NCBI RefSeq assembly: GCF_923868895.1
Contig: NZ_OV350343.1
Location: 2,108,001-2,172,000 of the forward strand
DNA from: Halomonas sp. TD01
Lineage (GTDB): Bacteria > Pseudomonadota > Gammaproteobacteria > Pseudomonadales > Halomonadaceae
DNA length: 64,000 nucleotides
Direction: 5' to 3'
The translations under genes were made by a program, and so were the position numbers. Positions 1 through 8,693 of the stretch are shown here, in pieces. The first letter of the stretch is position 1; every line of letters begins with the position of its first letter. Below the pieces are notes generated by a model that saw only the letters and a list, made by a program, of their open reading frames with translations, searched no databases and was not told the origin of the DNA.

Positions 1-1
1 C

Positions 2-205
2 GAAACCCATGTAATGGAGCACGGGCTTTATGTGTTGGAAGGGAAAGCTGTGTATCACCTTAATCAGCAATGGGTTGAGGTAGAGGCTGGTGACTTTATG
101 TGGCTACGCGCATTCTGCCCCCAGGCGTGTTACGCCGGCGGCCCAGGGCCATTCCGTTACTTATTGTACAAAGACGTCAATCGCCACGCCGCACTTAAGC
201 TCTAA
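2..205 (+). CDS. allE: (S)-ureidoglycine aminohydrolase, C-terminal fragment (cut by window edge)
   Basis: This is the C-terminal end of a cupin protein whose 5' part lies outside the window. The frame is open from base 2. The visible 68 residues contain the second cupin half: an E-H-G-L-Y-V-L-E-G-K stretch, then a G-D-F-M-W strand and an ending in P-F-R-Y-L-L-Y-K-D-V-N-R, which I recognise as typical of (S)-ureidoglycine aminohydrolase (AllE/YlbA). That enzyme releases ammonia from ureidoglycine to give ureidoglycolate in allantoin breakdown. The next gene is ureidoglycolate lyase, the following pathway step, which supports the call. An allantoicase fusion upstream cannot be excluded because the N-terminus is missing. 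Confidence 0.8.
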   Translation, partial: ETHVMEHGLYVLEGKAVYHLNQQWVEVEAGDFMWLRAFCPQACYAGGPGPFRYLLYKDVNRHAALKL

Positions 206-210
206 CGTTG

Positions 211-246
211 AGTTCTGGTATTTAAGTTCTGGTATTTAAGTTCTGG
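211..246. repeat. 14-bp tandem repeat, about 2.6 copies
   Basis: The unit AGTTCTGGTATTTA occurs exactly at 211-224 and 225-238, and an 8-base partial copy follows at 239-246. It lies just after the allE stop codon and before allA. It has no coding role that I can see. Confidence 0.85.
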
Positions 247-252
247 CGTTGG

Positions 253-284
253 CTGCTTCGCTGTGTGCTTACTCGGCGAAGCAG
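253..284 (+). promoter_or_regulatory. Inverted repeat upstream of allA
   Basis: CTGCTTCGC at 253-261 pairs perfectly with GCGAAGCAG at 276-284 around a 14-base loop, followed by a mildly T-rich stretch (ACTATTTTAGGATTTT). It could be a weak terminator or attenuator between allE and allA; it sits only 19 bases ahead of the allA start, and the T run is broken. Confidence 0.45.
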
Positions 285-303
285 ACTATTTTAGGATTTT
301 ATA

Positions 304-795
304 ATGATTAAACTGATAGCCGAACCGCTAACAGCCGAGGCGTTTGCGCCTTTTGGCGATGTGATTGATGCCCGCACGTCAGCGTCGTTTCCCATTAATG
401 CAGGTCGTACCCAGCGTCACCACGACCTAGCACGTGTAGAAACGCTAGGTGACAACGCCCATACGCTGATTAATATTTTTGTCAGCCAGCCGATTACGTT
501 ACCGTTGGAATTAACTTTTTTAGAGCGCCACCCTCAGGGTAGCCAGGCCTTTATGCCGCTACATCAAGAGCGCTTTATTGTGGTGGTAGCCCCCCCTGGA
601 GACACAATTGACGCAGCGAATGTCCGCGCTTTTGTCACTGATGGTCGTCAGGGCGTCAATTACCGTGCAGGTACTTGGCACGCTATTCAGTCGGTGCTTG
701 AGCGTGAGGGCGAGTTTTTAGTGGTGGATAGGGGAGGTGATGGCAATAACTGCGATGAGTACTCGCTTGATATTACCGTTACTCTAGGCGAATAA
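304..795 (+). CDS. allA: Ureidoglycolate lyase (AllA)
   Basis: The 163-residue protein is the usual length for AllA, a cupin-fold enzyme that splits ureidoglycolate into glyoxylate and urea, the last ureide step of purine catabolism. Family hallmarks are an N-terminal P-L-T-A-E-A-F-A-P-F-G-D-V-I motif, the central F-L-E-R-H-P-x-G-S-Q-A-F-M-P strand, and Y-R-A-G-T-W-H near residue 120, which supplies active-site contacts. An AGGA Shine-Dalgarno at 293-296 sits seven bases before the ATG. It lies about 100 bases after allE in the same direction, so the two are probably one catabolic operon that extends leftwards out of the window. The enzyme should be cytoplasmic. Confidence 0.92.
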   Translation: MIKLIAEPLTAEAFAPFGDVIDARTSASFPINAGRTQRHHDLARVETLGDNAHTLINIFVSQPITLPLELTFLERHPQGSQAFMPLHQERFIVVVAPPGDTIDAANVRAFVTDGRQGVNYRAGTWHAIQSVLEREGEFLVVDRGGDGNNCDEYSLDITVTLGE

Positions 796-887
796 CTTGC
801 GCTAACAGCATACGGTTGTCATCTTGCTCAGGTTAGCTTTTGACTGAACGAGAAAAATAGAGCGCACATTGCGCGTAGGAGACCAGC

Positions 888-1736
888 ATGTCACAAGCCC
901 ACCGTTTGCCAAAACTACTCAAAATGCTGCGTCACTACGACGATCCAGTCAGCGGTGCGGATCTGGCTGAAGCGCTAGGTATACCGCTGAGTGTTCTCTA
1001 CAAAGATATTGCTGTGCTTAGAGCCGTTGGGGTCGAGATTGTTAGTGAACCAGGCCAAGGCTATGTGCTCCCGCCTAGCGCTCAATTACCTCCCCCAGCG
1101 CTGAGCGAACCGACCAACGCACTGTCTGACGAACTGATTTTCTATACCCACCCCCTTTCGCGGGGAGGCATTGTGCACTGGATGCTTGAAGAGCTGGGTG
1201 TACCTTATCGCTTAGTGGTCCTGGAGTACGGGGCCACAATGCATTCGCCAGACTATTTAGCCATCAACCCGATGGGCAAGGTGCCGGCTATTCGCCACGG
1301 TGAGCGAGTGGTCACGGAGGCTGCCGCTATCTGTGCTTATCTTGCCGATGCCTTCCCCGAGGCGGGTTTGGCACCGCCGCTTTCAGCAAGAGACGACTAT
1401 TATCGCTGGCTATTCTTCGCTGCTGGGCCGCTAGAAGCTGCTGCCTCGCTTAATAGCTTGGGCTTCCAACCTAATGCAGAGCAGCGGATGCGGCTAGGTT
1501 CTGGCGACTTTGCGACGGTGATTGAGGCTCTGGCTGCGGCCGTCAATGGACGCCGCTACATCGCTGGTGATGCTTTTAGCGCCGCCGATGTTTATGTCGG
1601 CTCCCACATTGGATGGGGAATGCAGTTTGGAACCCTGCCACGCCGTCCTGAATTCGAACATTACTGGGCGGGGCTGCAAAACCGTCCTGCACGGCAGCAT
1701 TGCGAGATGTTCATCCAGCAGGCGTTGACACAGTAG
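888..1736 (+). CDS. HTH-glutathione S-transferase fusion protein
   Basis: This 282-residue protein has two parts. Residues about 5-62 form an HTH_11/DeoR-like winged helix (P-K-L-L-K-M-L-R-H-Y, then S-G-A-D-L-A-E-A-L-G and an L-Y-K-D-I-A-V-L-R-A-V-G recognition region). After a proline-rich linker, residues about 82-282 form a complete glutathione S-transferase: a thioredoxin-fold half with the N-P-M-G-K-V-P-A-I glutathione-contact motif and V-T-E-A-A-A-I-C-A-Y-L, followed by the helical C-terminal half. There is no stop or frame change between them, and the linker is in frame, so this looks like a real fusion and not an assembly fault. Function is unknown: a GST-domain ligand sensor controlling transcription, or a GST with an added DNA- or nucleotide-binding domain. 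A GGAG-type ribosome site (TAGGAG) precedes the ATG. Confidence 0.8.
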   Translation: MSQAHRLPKLLKMLRHYDDPVSGADLAEALGIPLSVLYKDIAVLRAVGVEIVSEPGQGYVLPPSAQLPPPALSEPTNALSDELIFYTHPLSRGGIVHWMLEELGVPYRLVVLEYGATMHSPDYLAINPMGKVPAIRHGERVVTEAAAICAYLADAFPEAGLAPPLSARDDYYRWLFFAAGPLEAAASLNSLGFQPNAEQRMRLGSGDFATVIEALAAAVNGRRYIAGDAFSAADVYVGSHIGWGMQFGTLPRRPEFEHYWAGLQNRPARQHCEMFIQQALTQ

Positions 1737-1835
1737 TTGCCCTGTAAAATGGTGACGCGCCAGAGGTAGTCGTCCCCACGCTGATGAACGCTTATATAAG
1801 TTTTTATTCTCATTCTATTAATAATTAGGAAAATT

Positions 1836-3320
1836 ATGAACGCACTGCACTTCTCTTCGATCCGTCGTACTAAAATTGTCGCCACCCTTGGGCCCGCCAG
1901 CGACCGGGAAGGTGTCTTAGAAGCCATGCTAGCGGCGGGTGTTGATGTGGTGCGTTTAAACTTCTCTCATGGCACCGCAGACGATCATCGTCGACGCTTA
2001 GTGCGCGTGCGGGAAATCGCCGCCCAACTGGGCCGAAGCGTAGCGGCGCTGGGCGATCTTCAAGGCCCTAAAATTCGTATCGCACGCTTCAAAGAGGGTG
2101 CTGTGGTTCTTCAAGAGGGCCAGTCGTTTGTCCTCGATATGGCGCTTGATGGCGATGCGGGTGATGTTAACCAAGTGGGCTGCGACTATAAAACCTTGGC
2201 GGAAGACGTGGCAGCCGGTGACCGCCTGTTGTTAGATGACGGCCGTGTGGTATTGGATGTAACCCGTGTAGAGGGCCAGCAGGTGCACACCGACGTGGTC
2301 GTAGGCGGTAAGCTTTCCAACCATAAAGGTATTAATAAGCAGGGCGGAGGACTTTCTGCTCCCGCGTTGACCGAGAAAGATAAAATCGACCTAAAAACCG
2401 CTGTTGAGATTGGTGTCGATTACCTGGCTATCTCCTTTCCCCGCCATGCGGAAGATATGCTTGAAGCGCGCCGTTTACTCGGTGAAGCAGGCAAGGATAT
2501 TGGCTTAGTTGCCAAGGTGGAACGTGCCGAAGCCGTGGCAGATGAGGCAACCCTTGACGGCATTATCGAAGCGTCGGAAGCGGTCATGGTGGCGCGTGGC
2601 GATCTGGGTGTTGAGATTGGTGATGCCAAGCTGGTCGGCGTGCAAAAGCGTATGATCAAACGCGCGCGTTCGCTTAACCGCGCCGTGATTACCGCCACAC
2701 AAATGATGGAAAGCATGATTTCAGCGCCACTGCCTACCCGCGCAGAGGTGTTTGATGTTGCCAATGCGGTGCTGGATGGTAGTGACGCAGTAATGCTTTC
2801 CGCCGAAACAGCCGCAGGCGACTACCCACTAGAAACCGTAGAGGCTATGGCGCGGGTATGTTTAGGCGCCGAGCGTGAGAAAACTGCCCAAGAGTCAGGG
2901 CACCGTATTCACGAAGGCTTTTCGCGGCCAGACGAAACCATTGCACTTTCGGCAATGTATGCTGCTAACCATATGAAAGGCGTTACTGCGATTGCCTGTA
3001 TGACCTCCTCGGGTTATACGCCGCTAATTGCCTCGCGTATTCGCTCAGGCTTACCTATTGTTGGGCTTGCCCATACTCCCATTGCCCAGCGTCGTATGGC
3101 GCTTTATCGTGGTGTCGTGTCACTGCCGTTTGATACCTCTGAAATGAGTGCCACAGAGTTGAATGACGAAGCACTGACACTGCTGGTCAAACAGGGTGTC
3201 GTTACGCTTGGCGATCACGTGATTCTGACTCGAGGTGATCATATGAATGCCCATGGTGGCACCAATACCATGAAAATAATGGCAATTACCGAACAGCATG
3301 TTGAGCAAGCGCAGCGCTGA
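1836..3320 (+). CDS. pyk: Pyruvate kinase
   Basis: The 494-residue enzyme converts phosphoenolpyruvate and ADP to pyruvate and ATP in the cytoplasm. Signature sequences are all present: [12 protein letters not shown] at the N-terminus, [15 protein letters not shown], the [10 protein letters not shown] loop that binds Mg2+, T-A-T-Q-M-M-E-S-M, and [14 protein letters not shown]. The length and the C-terminal allosteric domain fit a PykA-type protein. A TAGGA ribosome site precedes the ATG. The stop codon lies only three bases before modA, an uncommon arrangement that suggests readthrough transcription from pyk into the molybdate genes. Confidence 0.96.
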   Translation: MNALHFSSIRRTKIVATLGPASDREGVLEAMLAAGVDVVRLNFSHGTADDHRRRLVRVREIAAQLGRSVAALGDLQGPKIRIARFKEGAVVLQEGQSFVLDMALDGDAGDVNQVGCDYKTLAEDVAAGDRLLLDDGRVVLDVTRVEGQQVHTDVVVGGKLSNHKGINKQGGGLSAPALTEKDKIDLKTAVEIGVDYLAISFPRHAEDMLEARRLLGEAGKDIGLVAKVERAEAVADEATLDGIIEASEAVMVARGDLGVEIGDAKLVGVQKRMIKRARSLNRAVITATQMMESMISAPLPTRAEVFDVANAVLDGSDAVMLSAETAAGDYPLETVEAMARVCLGAEREKTAQESGHRIHEGFSRPDETIALSAMYAANHMKGVTAIACMTSSGYTPLIASRIRSGLPIVGLAHTPIAQRRMALYRGVVSLPFDTSEMSATELNDEALTLLVKQGVVTLGDHVILTRGDHMNAHGGTNTMKIMAITEQHVEQAQR

Positions 3321-3323
3321 TCG

Positions 3324-4091
3324 ATGCGAATACTGCTATTAACGTGGTTACTGCTTGTTACTGCGCCTGCGTTTGCAGGCGCACCTATCGTTGCGGCAGC
3401 CTCTAATCTGCAGTTTGCATTGGAAGAGGCCGCGGAGCGCTTTACTCAGCAAACGGGACATGCTCTGCGCCTCAATTTTGGTTCCTCCGGAAATTTTCGC
3501 CGCCAAATTGCTCAAGGGGCCCCCTTTGAGCTGTTTCTTTCGGCGGACGAAACATTTGTACAAGCGCTTTATCAAGAGGGCCATGTCGATAACGAGGGCG
3601 TTATTTACGCCCGTGGTCGACTGGCGTGGGCGCAGCCTAAAGGAAAGTATTCACCACCTGATGAGCAGACACCGCTTGCTGGTGTGCATGAGGCCATCGC
3701 CGCACGTGACGCCGGGCAGCGTCAGCGTATTGCCATTGCCAGCCCAGAACACGCTCCTTACGGGGTTGCTGCCCAAGAAGTACTGCAAAACGCTGGTTTA
3801 TGGCAAGCTTCTGAGCCGCTGCGCATTCAAGGTGAAAATGTGTCGCAAACGCTGCAGTTTGCTCTTTCGGATGATGCCCGCGGTGGGTTGGTAGCGTACT
3901 CTTTGGTGCTTGCTCCAGCACTTAGTGAGCGTAGCGAGTTTGTGTTGATCCCTGAAGCGTGGCACACGCCGTTGCACCAACGCATGGTATTAACACCTCA
4001 GGCAGGAGCAGTAGCGCAGGCTTTCTATGCATGGCTTCAGCAAGCAGACGCGCAGGCTATTTTCCAACAGTACGGGTTTAATACAGATTAA
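3324..4091 (+). CDS. modA: Molybdate ABC transporter substrate-binding protein ModA
   Basis: The 255-residue protein begins with a clear signal peptide (M-R-I-L-L-L-T-W-L-L-L-V-T-A-P-A-F-A, cleavage near residue 18). A-A-A-S-N-L follows, then N-F-G-S-S-G-N-F-R-R-Q-I-A-Q-G-A-P-F-E-L-F-L-S-A-D, the oxyanion-binding pattern of the ModA/WtpA family. It captures molybdate, and possibly tungstate, in the periplasm and delivers it to ModB. No good Shine-Dalgarno is visible and the ATG is three bases after the pyk stop, so translational coupling is likely. The stop TAA overlaps the modB ATG by one base. Confidence 0.93.
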   Translation: MRILLLTWLLLVTAPAFAGAPIVAAASNLQFALEEAAERFTQQTGHALRLNFGSSGNFRRQIAQGAPFELFLSADETFVQALYQEGHVDNEGVIYARGRLAWAQPKGKYSPPDEQTPLAGVHEAIAARDAGQRQRIAIASPEHAPYGVAAQEVLQNAGLWQASEPLRIQGENVSQTLQFALSDDARGGLVAYSLVLAPALSERSEFVLIPEAWHTPLHQRMVLTPQAGAVAQAFYAWLQQADAQAIFQQYGFNTD

Positions 4092-4759
4092 TGGACTGGA
4101 CGGCGCTTTCGGTATCGCTGCGCTTAGCAGGCTTGACCTGCCTCTTTTTACTGCCTGTGGGCGTGTGGCTAGGCCGAACGTTGGCCACTGCACACTTTCG
4201 AGGTAAAGGACTTTGCGAAGCGTTAGTGGCGTTGCCGTTAGTGTTACCGCCCACCGTGCTCGGTTTTTATTTGCTACAGCAATTTGGTCGCGATGCGCCT
4301 CTGGGAAGTGTTTGGGCCTCGCTCACGGGGGGCGGACTCAACTTCACCTTTAGCGGTATATTGCTAGCCTCGTTAATCGCTAATTTGCCTTTTGCGATTC
4401 AGCCTATTCAGCGTGCGTTTGAAAACGTACCGACTAACTTGCGTGAAGCTGCTTGGTGCAGCGGATTGAGCCCTTGGCAAACATTTTTACGCATTGAGCT
4501 ACCGCTGGTGTGGCCGGGCATTCTCTCTGCGGCGGCATTAACATTTGCTCATACGCTGGGGGAGTTCGGGGTGATTTTAATGGTCGGTGGCGCGATTGAT
4601 GGTGAAACTCGCACCCTAGCGATTGCCATTTATGATCGGGTACAGGCATTTGATGAACAGGGGGCTGCACGAATGTCGGCACTGCTGCTTCTAGTGTCGT
4701 TAACGACCCTGGGCCTGGTGTATGGGCTTGCAGGCAGACGTAGGTGGGTGCGTGGTTAA
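4091..4759 (+). CDS. modB: Molybdate ABC transporter permease ModB
   Basis: The 222-residue inner-membrane protein has about five membrane helices. It carries the ABC permease EAA loop around residues 115-145 (L-R-E-A-A-W-C-S-G-L-S-P-W-Q-T-F-L-R-I-E-L-P), which contacts the ModC ATPase. The L-P-L-V-L-P-P-T-V-L-G-F-Y-L-L motif near residue 55 and T-L-G-E-F-G-V-I-L-M-V-G-G near residue 155 are typical of ModB. Its start overlaps the modA stop (TAATG) and its end overlaps the modC start, so modABC is one tightly coupled unit. Confidence 0.93.
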   Translation: MDWTALSVSLRLAGLTCLFLLPVGVWLGRTLATAHFRGKGLCEALVALPLVLPPTVLGFYLLQQFGRDAPLGSVWASLTGGGLNFTFSGILLASLIANLPFAIQPIQRAFENVPTNLREAAWCSGLSPWQTFLRIELPLVWPGILSAAALTFAHTLGEFGVILMVGGAIDGETRTLAIAIYDRVQAFDEQGAARMSALLLLVSLTTLGLVYGLAGRRRWVRG

Positions 4760-5942
4760 GGTGATCTCGGACAGTGGACTGGAGGTGATGGCCAAGCAGC
4801 GCGGCCCGATACCGCTGGACGCGTCATTTAGCTGTCCGGCGGGCGAACTTCTGGCGTTGGTGGGGCCGTCCGGTAGTGGCAAAACCACGCTACTGCGAAC
4901 CATTGCTGGCTTGTACAAGCCTGAGCTGGGCCATGTGGCGTGTATGGACAACACTTGGTTGGCTACTGAGCGGCGCCACTCTCTTACTCCCCAGCAGCGC
5001 AAAATCGGCATGGTGTTTCAAGACTATGCATTGTTCCCCCATCTCAATGCGCTAGCGAATGTCCAACTCGCCATGGGGCACCTGCCTCACTCCGAACGTC
5101 CGCTCCGTGCGAAACAGTGGCTTGCCAATGTGCGCTTGGAAGGGCTGGAAAAACGCTTTCCCAGCGAGCTGTCTGGCGGGCAACGCCAACGCGTGGCGCT
5201 TGCACGCGCTTTAGCCCGCGAGCCGCAGGTATTGTTGTTAGATGAACCCTTCTCAGCCGTTGACCAAGTGACCCGACGCCGACTGCAGCGAGAGCTAGCA
5301 TTGTTGCGTCAGCAGATCTCTATCCCGATTATTCTGGTTACTCACGACTTGGAAGAAGCGGCGGCGTTGGCAGATCAAATTTGCGTGCTGCATAACGGCG
5401 TCAGCCTACAGCAGGGTAGCCCTGAAGCTTTGTTTCGGCGGCCTGCTTCGCCGTTGGTGGCGAGGCTGTTAGACCGTCACAATATTTTTGAGGGTGAAAT
5501 TACCAGCATTAATGGCCAGCAACGGTTGCAGTGGGGAGAGTACCACTTAGAAGTTGCCGAAGGCCTAGTGGGCCTGCCGTTAGGCGAAACAGTGGCTTGG
5601 TACTTACCGCCTTCCGATATTGTACTCCACCGACGTGACCGACCTTCACAAGGTGAACGCGAAAATCCGGTGGCTGCTACGGTGCATGAAATGGTCGTAC
5701 TTGGCGGTATCACCTCGATCTCGCTGCGCGTTACTCATGGCGATGTGCTACGTTTCGATATCGCTACTCATGCCGCTCGGCGCAACCAGTTAGCGCTGGG
5801 GGAGCAGGTATATGTGTCGCTGCTTGCTGAAGGCATTCATATTATGTCGGGAAAGCATGTTGCTATGCCGTCACGCCATATGCCTTCAAACAGCCTGTCT
5901 TCCGATAACACGTCTTCTCATCATAAAAGGAACCTGTCATGA
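4752..5942 (+). CDS. modC: Molybdate ABC transporter ATP-binding protein ModC
   Basis: This is the ATPase of the molybdate importer. It contains Walker A G-P-S-G-S-G-K-T-T, a Q-loop (V-F-Q-D-Y-A-L-F-P-H), the signature L-S-G-G-Q-R-Q-R-V-A-L-A-R-A-L-A, Walker B L-L-L-D-E-P-F and a switch histidine (V-T-H-D). The last ~100 residues look like the TOBE/molybdate-binding domain of ModC. The start is uncertain. I prefer GTG 4752, eight bases before the end of modB, with a purine-rich TAGGTGGG upstream; a longer frame opens at 4722, and 4761 (GTG) or 4788 (ATG) are possible. The C-terminus has an extra Ser/His-rich tail of about 25 residues. The stop overlaps the next gene's ATG by four bases (ATGA). 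Confidence 0.92.
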   Translation: MVKVISDSGLEVMAKQRGPIPLDASFSCPAGELLALVGPSGSGKTTLLRTIAGLYKPELGHVACMDNTWLATERRHSLTPQQRKIGMVFQDYALFPHLNALANVQLAMGHLPHSERPLRAKQWLANVRLEGLEKRFPSELSGGQRQRVALARALAREPQVLLLDEPFSAVDQVTRRRLQRELALLRQQISIPIILVTHDLEEAAALADQICVLHNGVSLQQGSPEALFRRPASPLVARLLDRHNIFEGEITSINGQQRLQWGEYHLEVAEGLVGLPLGETVAWYLPPSDIVLHRRDRPSQGERENPVAATVHEMVVLGGITSISLRVTHGDVLRFDIATHAARRNQLALGEQVYVSLLAEGIHIMSGKHVAMPSRHMPSNSLSSDNTSSHHKRNLS

Positions 5943-6463
5943 CCGTTACGCGCCGTCAGCTACTGAAGACGTCTTTGGGGGTTTCGCTAGCGGCGAGCTT
6001 ACCGTTGCCGCTGTTGAACGCTTGGGCGGATGAGTCTCGCCAAACCTCCACATTACCGCTGGCGATTCACAGCCAGGAAGGCCCTCACCGATTAGATGTT
6101 GAAGTGGCCGAGACCGCCTCTCAGCGACAGCGGGGCTTGATGGAACGTGAGCACCTGCCAGAAGCGCGTGGCATGCTGTTTCGATTTGAGAGCGAACAGC
6201 CCGCTGGCAATGCCTTCTGGATGTACCGCACGTTAATCCCGCTGGATATTGCTTTTATCAACGGTGAAGGTCGCATTGTAGCGATTAACACCATGCAACC
6301 CTGCGCATCTGATACGCCCCGCGAGTGCCCCGCTTACCCAGCCGGTGCGTCTTACCATGCCGCGTTGGAAGTTAACGCAGGCTACTTTGCTGAGCGTGGT
6401 ATTCAGGTGGGTGACTGCGTATCAGTTCCTGCGCTGGCAGGGTTTTGCCGTCCTGATGTATAG
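5939..6463 (+). CDS. DUF192 family protein with Tat signal
   Basis: The 174-residue protein starts with a twin-arginine signal (T-R-R-Q-L-L-K-T-S-L-G-V, hydrophobic stretch, then A-W-A near residue 31). It should therefore be exported folded to the periplasm. The mature part is a DUF192 (UPF0127) domain: V-E-V-A-E-T-A-S-Q-R-Q-R-G-L-M-E-R, then R-G-M-L-F, F-W-M-Y-R-T-L-I-P-L-D-I-A-F-I, and a cysteine pair region. The biochemical role of DUF192 is not established. Its ATGA overlap with modC puts it in the molybdate operon; the link to molybdenum is positional only. Confidence 0.85.
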   Translation: MTVTRRQLLKTSLGVSLAASLPLPLLNAWADESRQTSTLPLAIHSQEGPHRLDVEVAETASQRQRGLMEREHLPEARGMLFRFESEQPAGNAFWMYRTLIPLDIAFINGEGRIVAINTMQPCASDTPRECPAYPAGASYHAALEVNAGYFAERGIQVGDCVSVPALAGFCRPDV

Positions 6464-6507
6464 CATTTATAACGAGCACTTAGAAACAGGACGCCGAAAT
6501 CAACTTG

Positions 6508-7386
6508 CTAAAGGGCCTTTGCTGGAGGACGTTTGCCAACGTTGAGCACGATCAGGGCAATACCGGCAACCACGAGCCCGCCGCCTAACAGCTTATGGAT
6601 ACCTAGGCTGTCGCCCATTAACAGCGCGCCCAAGCCAACAGCGAGTACCGGTACCAGCAAGGTCATTGGCACCACGCGATTCACAGGGTGGCGGCGTAGT
6701 AAGGCGTACCAAATGCCGTAAGCGATAATTGATGACATCACGGCGGTGTAAATCATCGCCGCCCACCCCCGCCAACTCGCTTGTTGAATGGCTTGCCACT
6801 GGCCAGTTTCAAATAGCCAAGACCCTAGCGCGACCTGGGGAATCGCAAACAGCGCTACCCAGCCCGCTAATGCTAATGGAGCAATAGGCGGGCCGCGCTT
6901 AATCAACAGCTGGGAAACTGCCCAGCCCAAGGCGCTTAACAAAAGAATGGTCAGCGGCAGCGGCGAGGGTAGCGTTGGCCCGCCGGCCAGCACAATGACG
7001 CCAGCGAAAGAGAGCAACAGCCCCGCGATGCGCTTTGCCCCCAGTTTTTCTTTGAGAAACACCACCGCTAGCAGCGTGGCAAAAGGCGTGCCCATCTGCA
7101 CCAGAAGTGCGCCCGTGCCTGCCTCTGCTTGGCCTAAGCCAATAAATAGCAGTGCAAAATGCAGGCTGCCAAACGTAAACGAAAGCAAGAGCAAAAAAGG
7201 CAACTGAGCACGGGCGACAGGGTAGAATGGCACCAACAGGGTAGCGACCAGCATAAAGCGCAGGGTGGTCATCAGTAGCGGCGGAAACTCTGCTACGCCG
7301 ATTTTGATAACAATGATATTCAGCGCCCAAATAGCGATGACAAATAGGCCTAACAACAGGTCGCGTAGTGGCACGTTAATGTCCAT
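6508..7386 (-). CDS. EamA-family (drug/metabolite transporter superfamily) permease
   Basis: The 292-residue protein has about ten hydrophobic helices arranged as two EamA repeats (residues ~10-140 and ~150-282). Typical pieces are W-A-L-N-I-I-V-I-K-I-G near the N-terminus and P-V-N-R-V-V-P-M-T-L-L-V-P-V-L-A in the second repeat, the pattern seen in YedA/RhaT-like exporters (E. coli EamA exports cysteine-pathway metabolites). The substrate cannot be read from sequence. It is convergent with the DUF192 gene (44-base gap) and transcribed alone. The divergent gap to dctP is 234 bases. Confidence 0.85.
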   Translation of the reverse strand: MDINVPLRDLLLGLFVIAIWALNIIVIKIGVAEFPPLLMTTLRFMLVATLLVPFYPVARAQLPFLLLLSFTFGSLHFALLFIGLGQAEAGTGALLVQMGTPFATLLAVVFLKEKLGAKRIAGLLLSFAGVIVLAGGPTLPSPLPLTILLLSALGWAVSQLLIKRGPPIAPLALAGWVALFAIPQVALGSWLFETGQWQAIQQASWRGWAAMIYTAVMSSIIAYGIWYALLRRHPVNRVVPMTLLVPVLAVGLGALLMGDSLGIHKLLGGGLVVAGIALIVLNVGKRPPAKAL

Positions 7387-7620
7387 TGGTAATAAATAAA
7401 AAGTGGTTTCAGCATATCAGTAAGCGCTACTGCAGCGTAATAACTCGATGTTCATCCCTCCAAAGTTGATTGCGAAAGGCTAACGATTGGCTTCCTTTAA
7501 ACGCATGAGTGCCTACAATGGAGCGTTGTCCGCTTTATCGCTTTTTTAGCAAGCAGCGGCGGACTGAGGGTGAATAATAGCTATCGCTGAATACCAACTG
7601 ATAAAAAAGGATCGACAATA

Positions 7621-8631
7621 ATGACGCTGACACGCTCTATGGCTCGTTTAACGGCAGGCTTGGCCGGTGCTGCCCTACTATCTGCTTCGCTCTCTGCGCA
7701 AGCTCGTGAGCTCTCGGTTTCCACTGTCTTGTCTGACGCTTTCCCTTGGGGGCAGGCGGCGGAAAAATGGGCGGAGTTGGTGGAGGAGCGCAGTGGTGGT
7801 GAATTAACGCTGCGGGTCTACCCGAATTCCCAGTTGGTATCGGGCGACCAAACCCGTGAGTTTTCGGCTATGCGTTCCGGGCTAATTGACGCTGCAGTAG
7901 GCTCGACCATTAACTGGTCGCCCCAGGTACCTGAACTGAATTTATTCTCTTTGCCATTCTTTATTCCCGATGAGGCCGCTGTGGATGCCGTTACCGGTGG
8001 GGAAGCGGGGGAATTGGTCTTTGCAGCGATCGAATCACGTGGTGTTATGCCTCTGGCATGGGGCGAAAATGGCTTCCGCCAGGTCTCGAACTCTCGTGGA
8101 GCGATTAGTCAGCCAGGGGATTTGGATGGTCTGAAAATCCGTGTGGTTGGCTCGCCACTGTTCCAGGACACTTTCTCTGCTCTTGGCGCAGACCCAACGC
8201 AGATGAGCTGGACGGACGCCCAGCCAGCGTTAACCACTGGCGCGGTTGATGGGCAGGAAAACCCGCTTTCAGTGTTTGATGTTGCGCGTATTGATCAGGT
8301 GGGGCAAGTACATTTAACGCTCTGGAACTACATGAATGATCCGCTGATTTTTGCGGTTAACCAGCAGGTATGGCAATCGCTCGATGAAGAGCAACAAGAG
8401 CTGTTACGTGAAACGGCAATTGAAGCGGGAGAGTGGGAAATCGCCATGACTCGTGAGGAAGAAAGCGAGCGCCTGTCGGCTATTCAAGAACGCGGTGTGA
8501 CGGTTACCGAATTAACGGATGAACAGTACCAAGCCTTCGTTGAAGCCACCCAGTCCGTGTATGAAAAATGGGCTCCGCGGATTGGCGAAGATGTGGTTAA
8601 CGCGGCTCAGTCGGCTATCGACGCACGTTAA
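7621..8631 (+). CDS. dctP: TRAP transporter solute-binding protein, DctP family
   Basis: The 336-residue periplasmic protein has a signal peptide of about 28 residues ending A-Q-A. The mature domain is DctP-type: F-P-W-G-Q-A-A-E-K-W-A-E-L-V at the N-terminus, an L-D-G-L-K-I-R-V-V-G-S-P-L-F segment with the conserved arginine that holds the ligand carboxylate, and G-A-V-D-G-Q-E-N-P. DctP proteins bind organic acids; the exact ligand is unknown. It is the first gene of a dctPQM set and is followed by a strong hairpin, which would favour excess binding protein over permease. Confidence 0.92.
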   Translation: MTLTRSMARLTAGLAGAALLSASLSAQARELSVSTVLSDAFPWGQAAEKWAELVEERSGGELTLRVYPNSQLVSGDQTREFSAMRSGLIDAAVGSTINWSPQVPELNLFSLPFFIPDEAAVDAVTGGEAGELVFAAIESRGVMPLAWGENGFRQVSNSRGAISQPGDLDGLKIRVVGSPLFQDTFSALGADPTQMSWTDAQPALTTGAVDGQENPLSVFDVARIDQVGQVHLTLWNYMNDPLIFAVNQQVWQSLDEEQQELLRETAIEAGEWEIAMTREEESERLSAIQERGVTVTELTDEQYQAFVEATQSVYEKWAPRIGEDVVNAAQSAIDAR

Positions 8632-8651
8632 TAACTCCTTTGGTGTTTTAA

Positions 8652-8680
8652 CTACCGGCCTTCAGGGCCGGTAGCTTTTG
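8652..8680 (+). terminator. Hairpin with short T run between dctP and dctQ
   Basis: CTACCGGCC (8652-8660) and GGCCGGTAG (8666-8674) form a perfect 9-bp stem with a five-base loop, followed by CTTTTG. It lies inside the operon, so it probably acts as a partial terminator or 3' mRNA stabiliser for dctP. Confidence 0.75.
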
Positions 8681-8693
8681 TTGTGAGGCTGCC

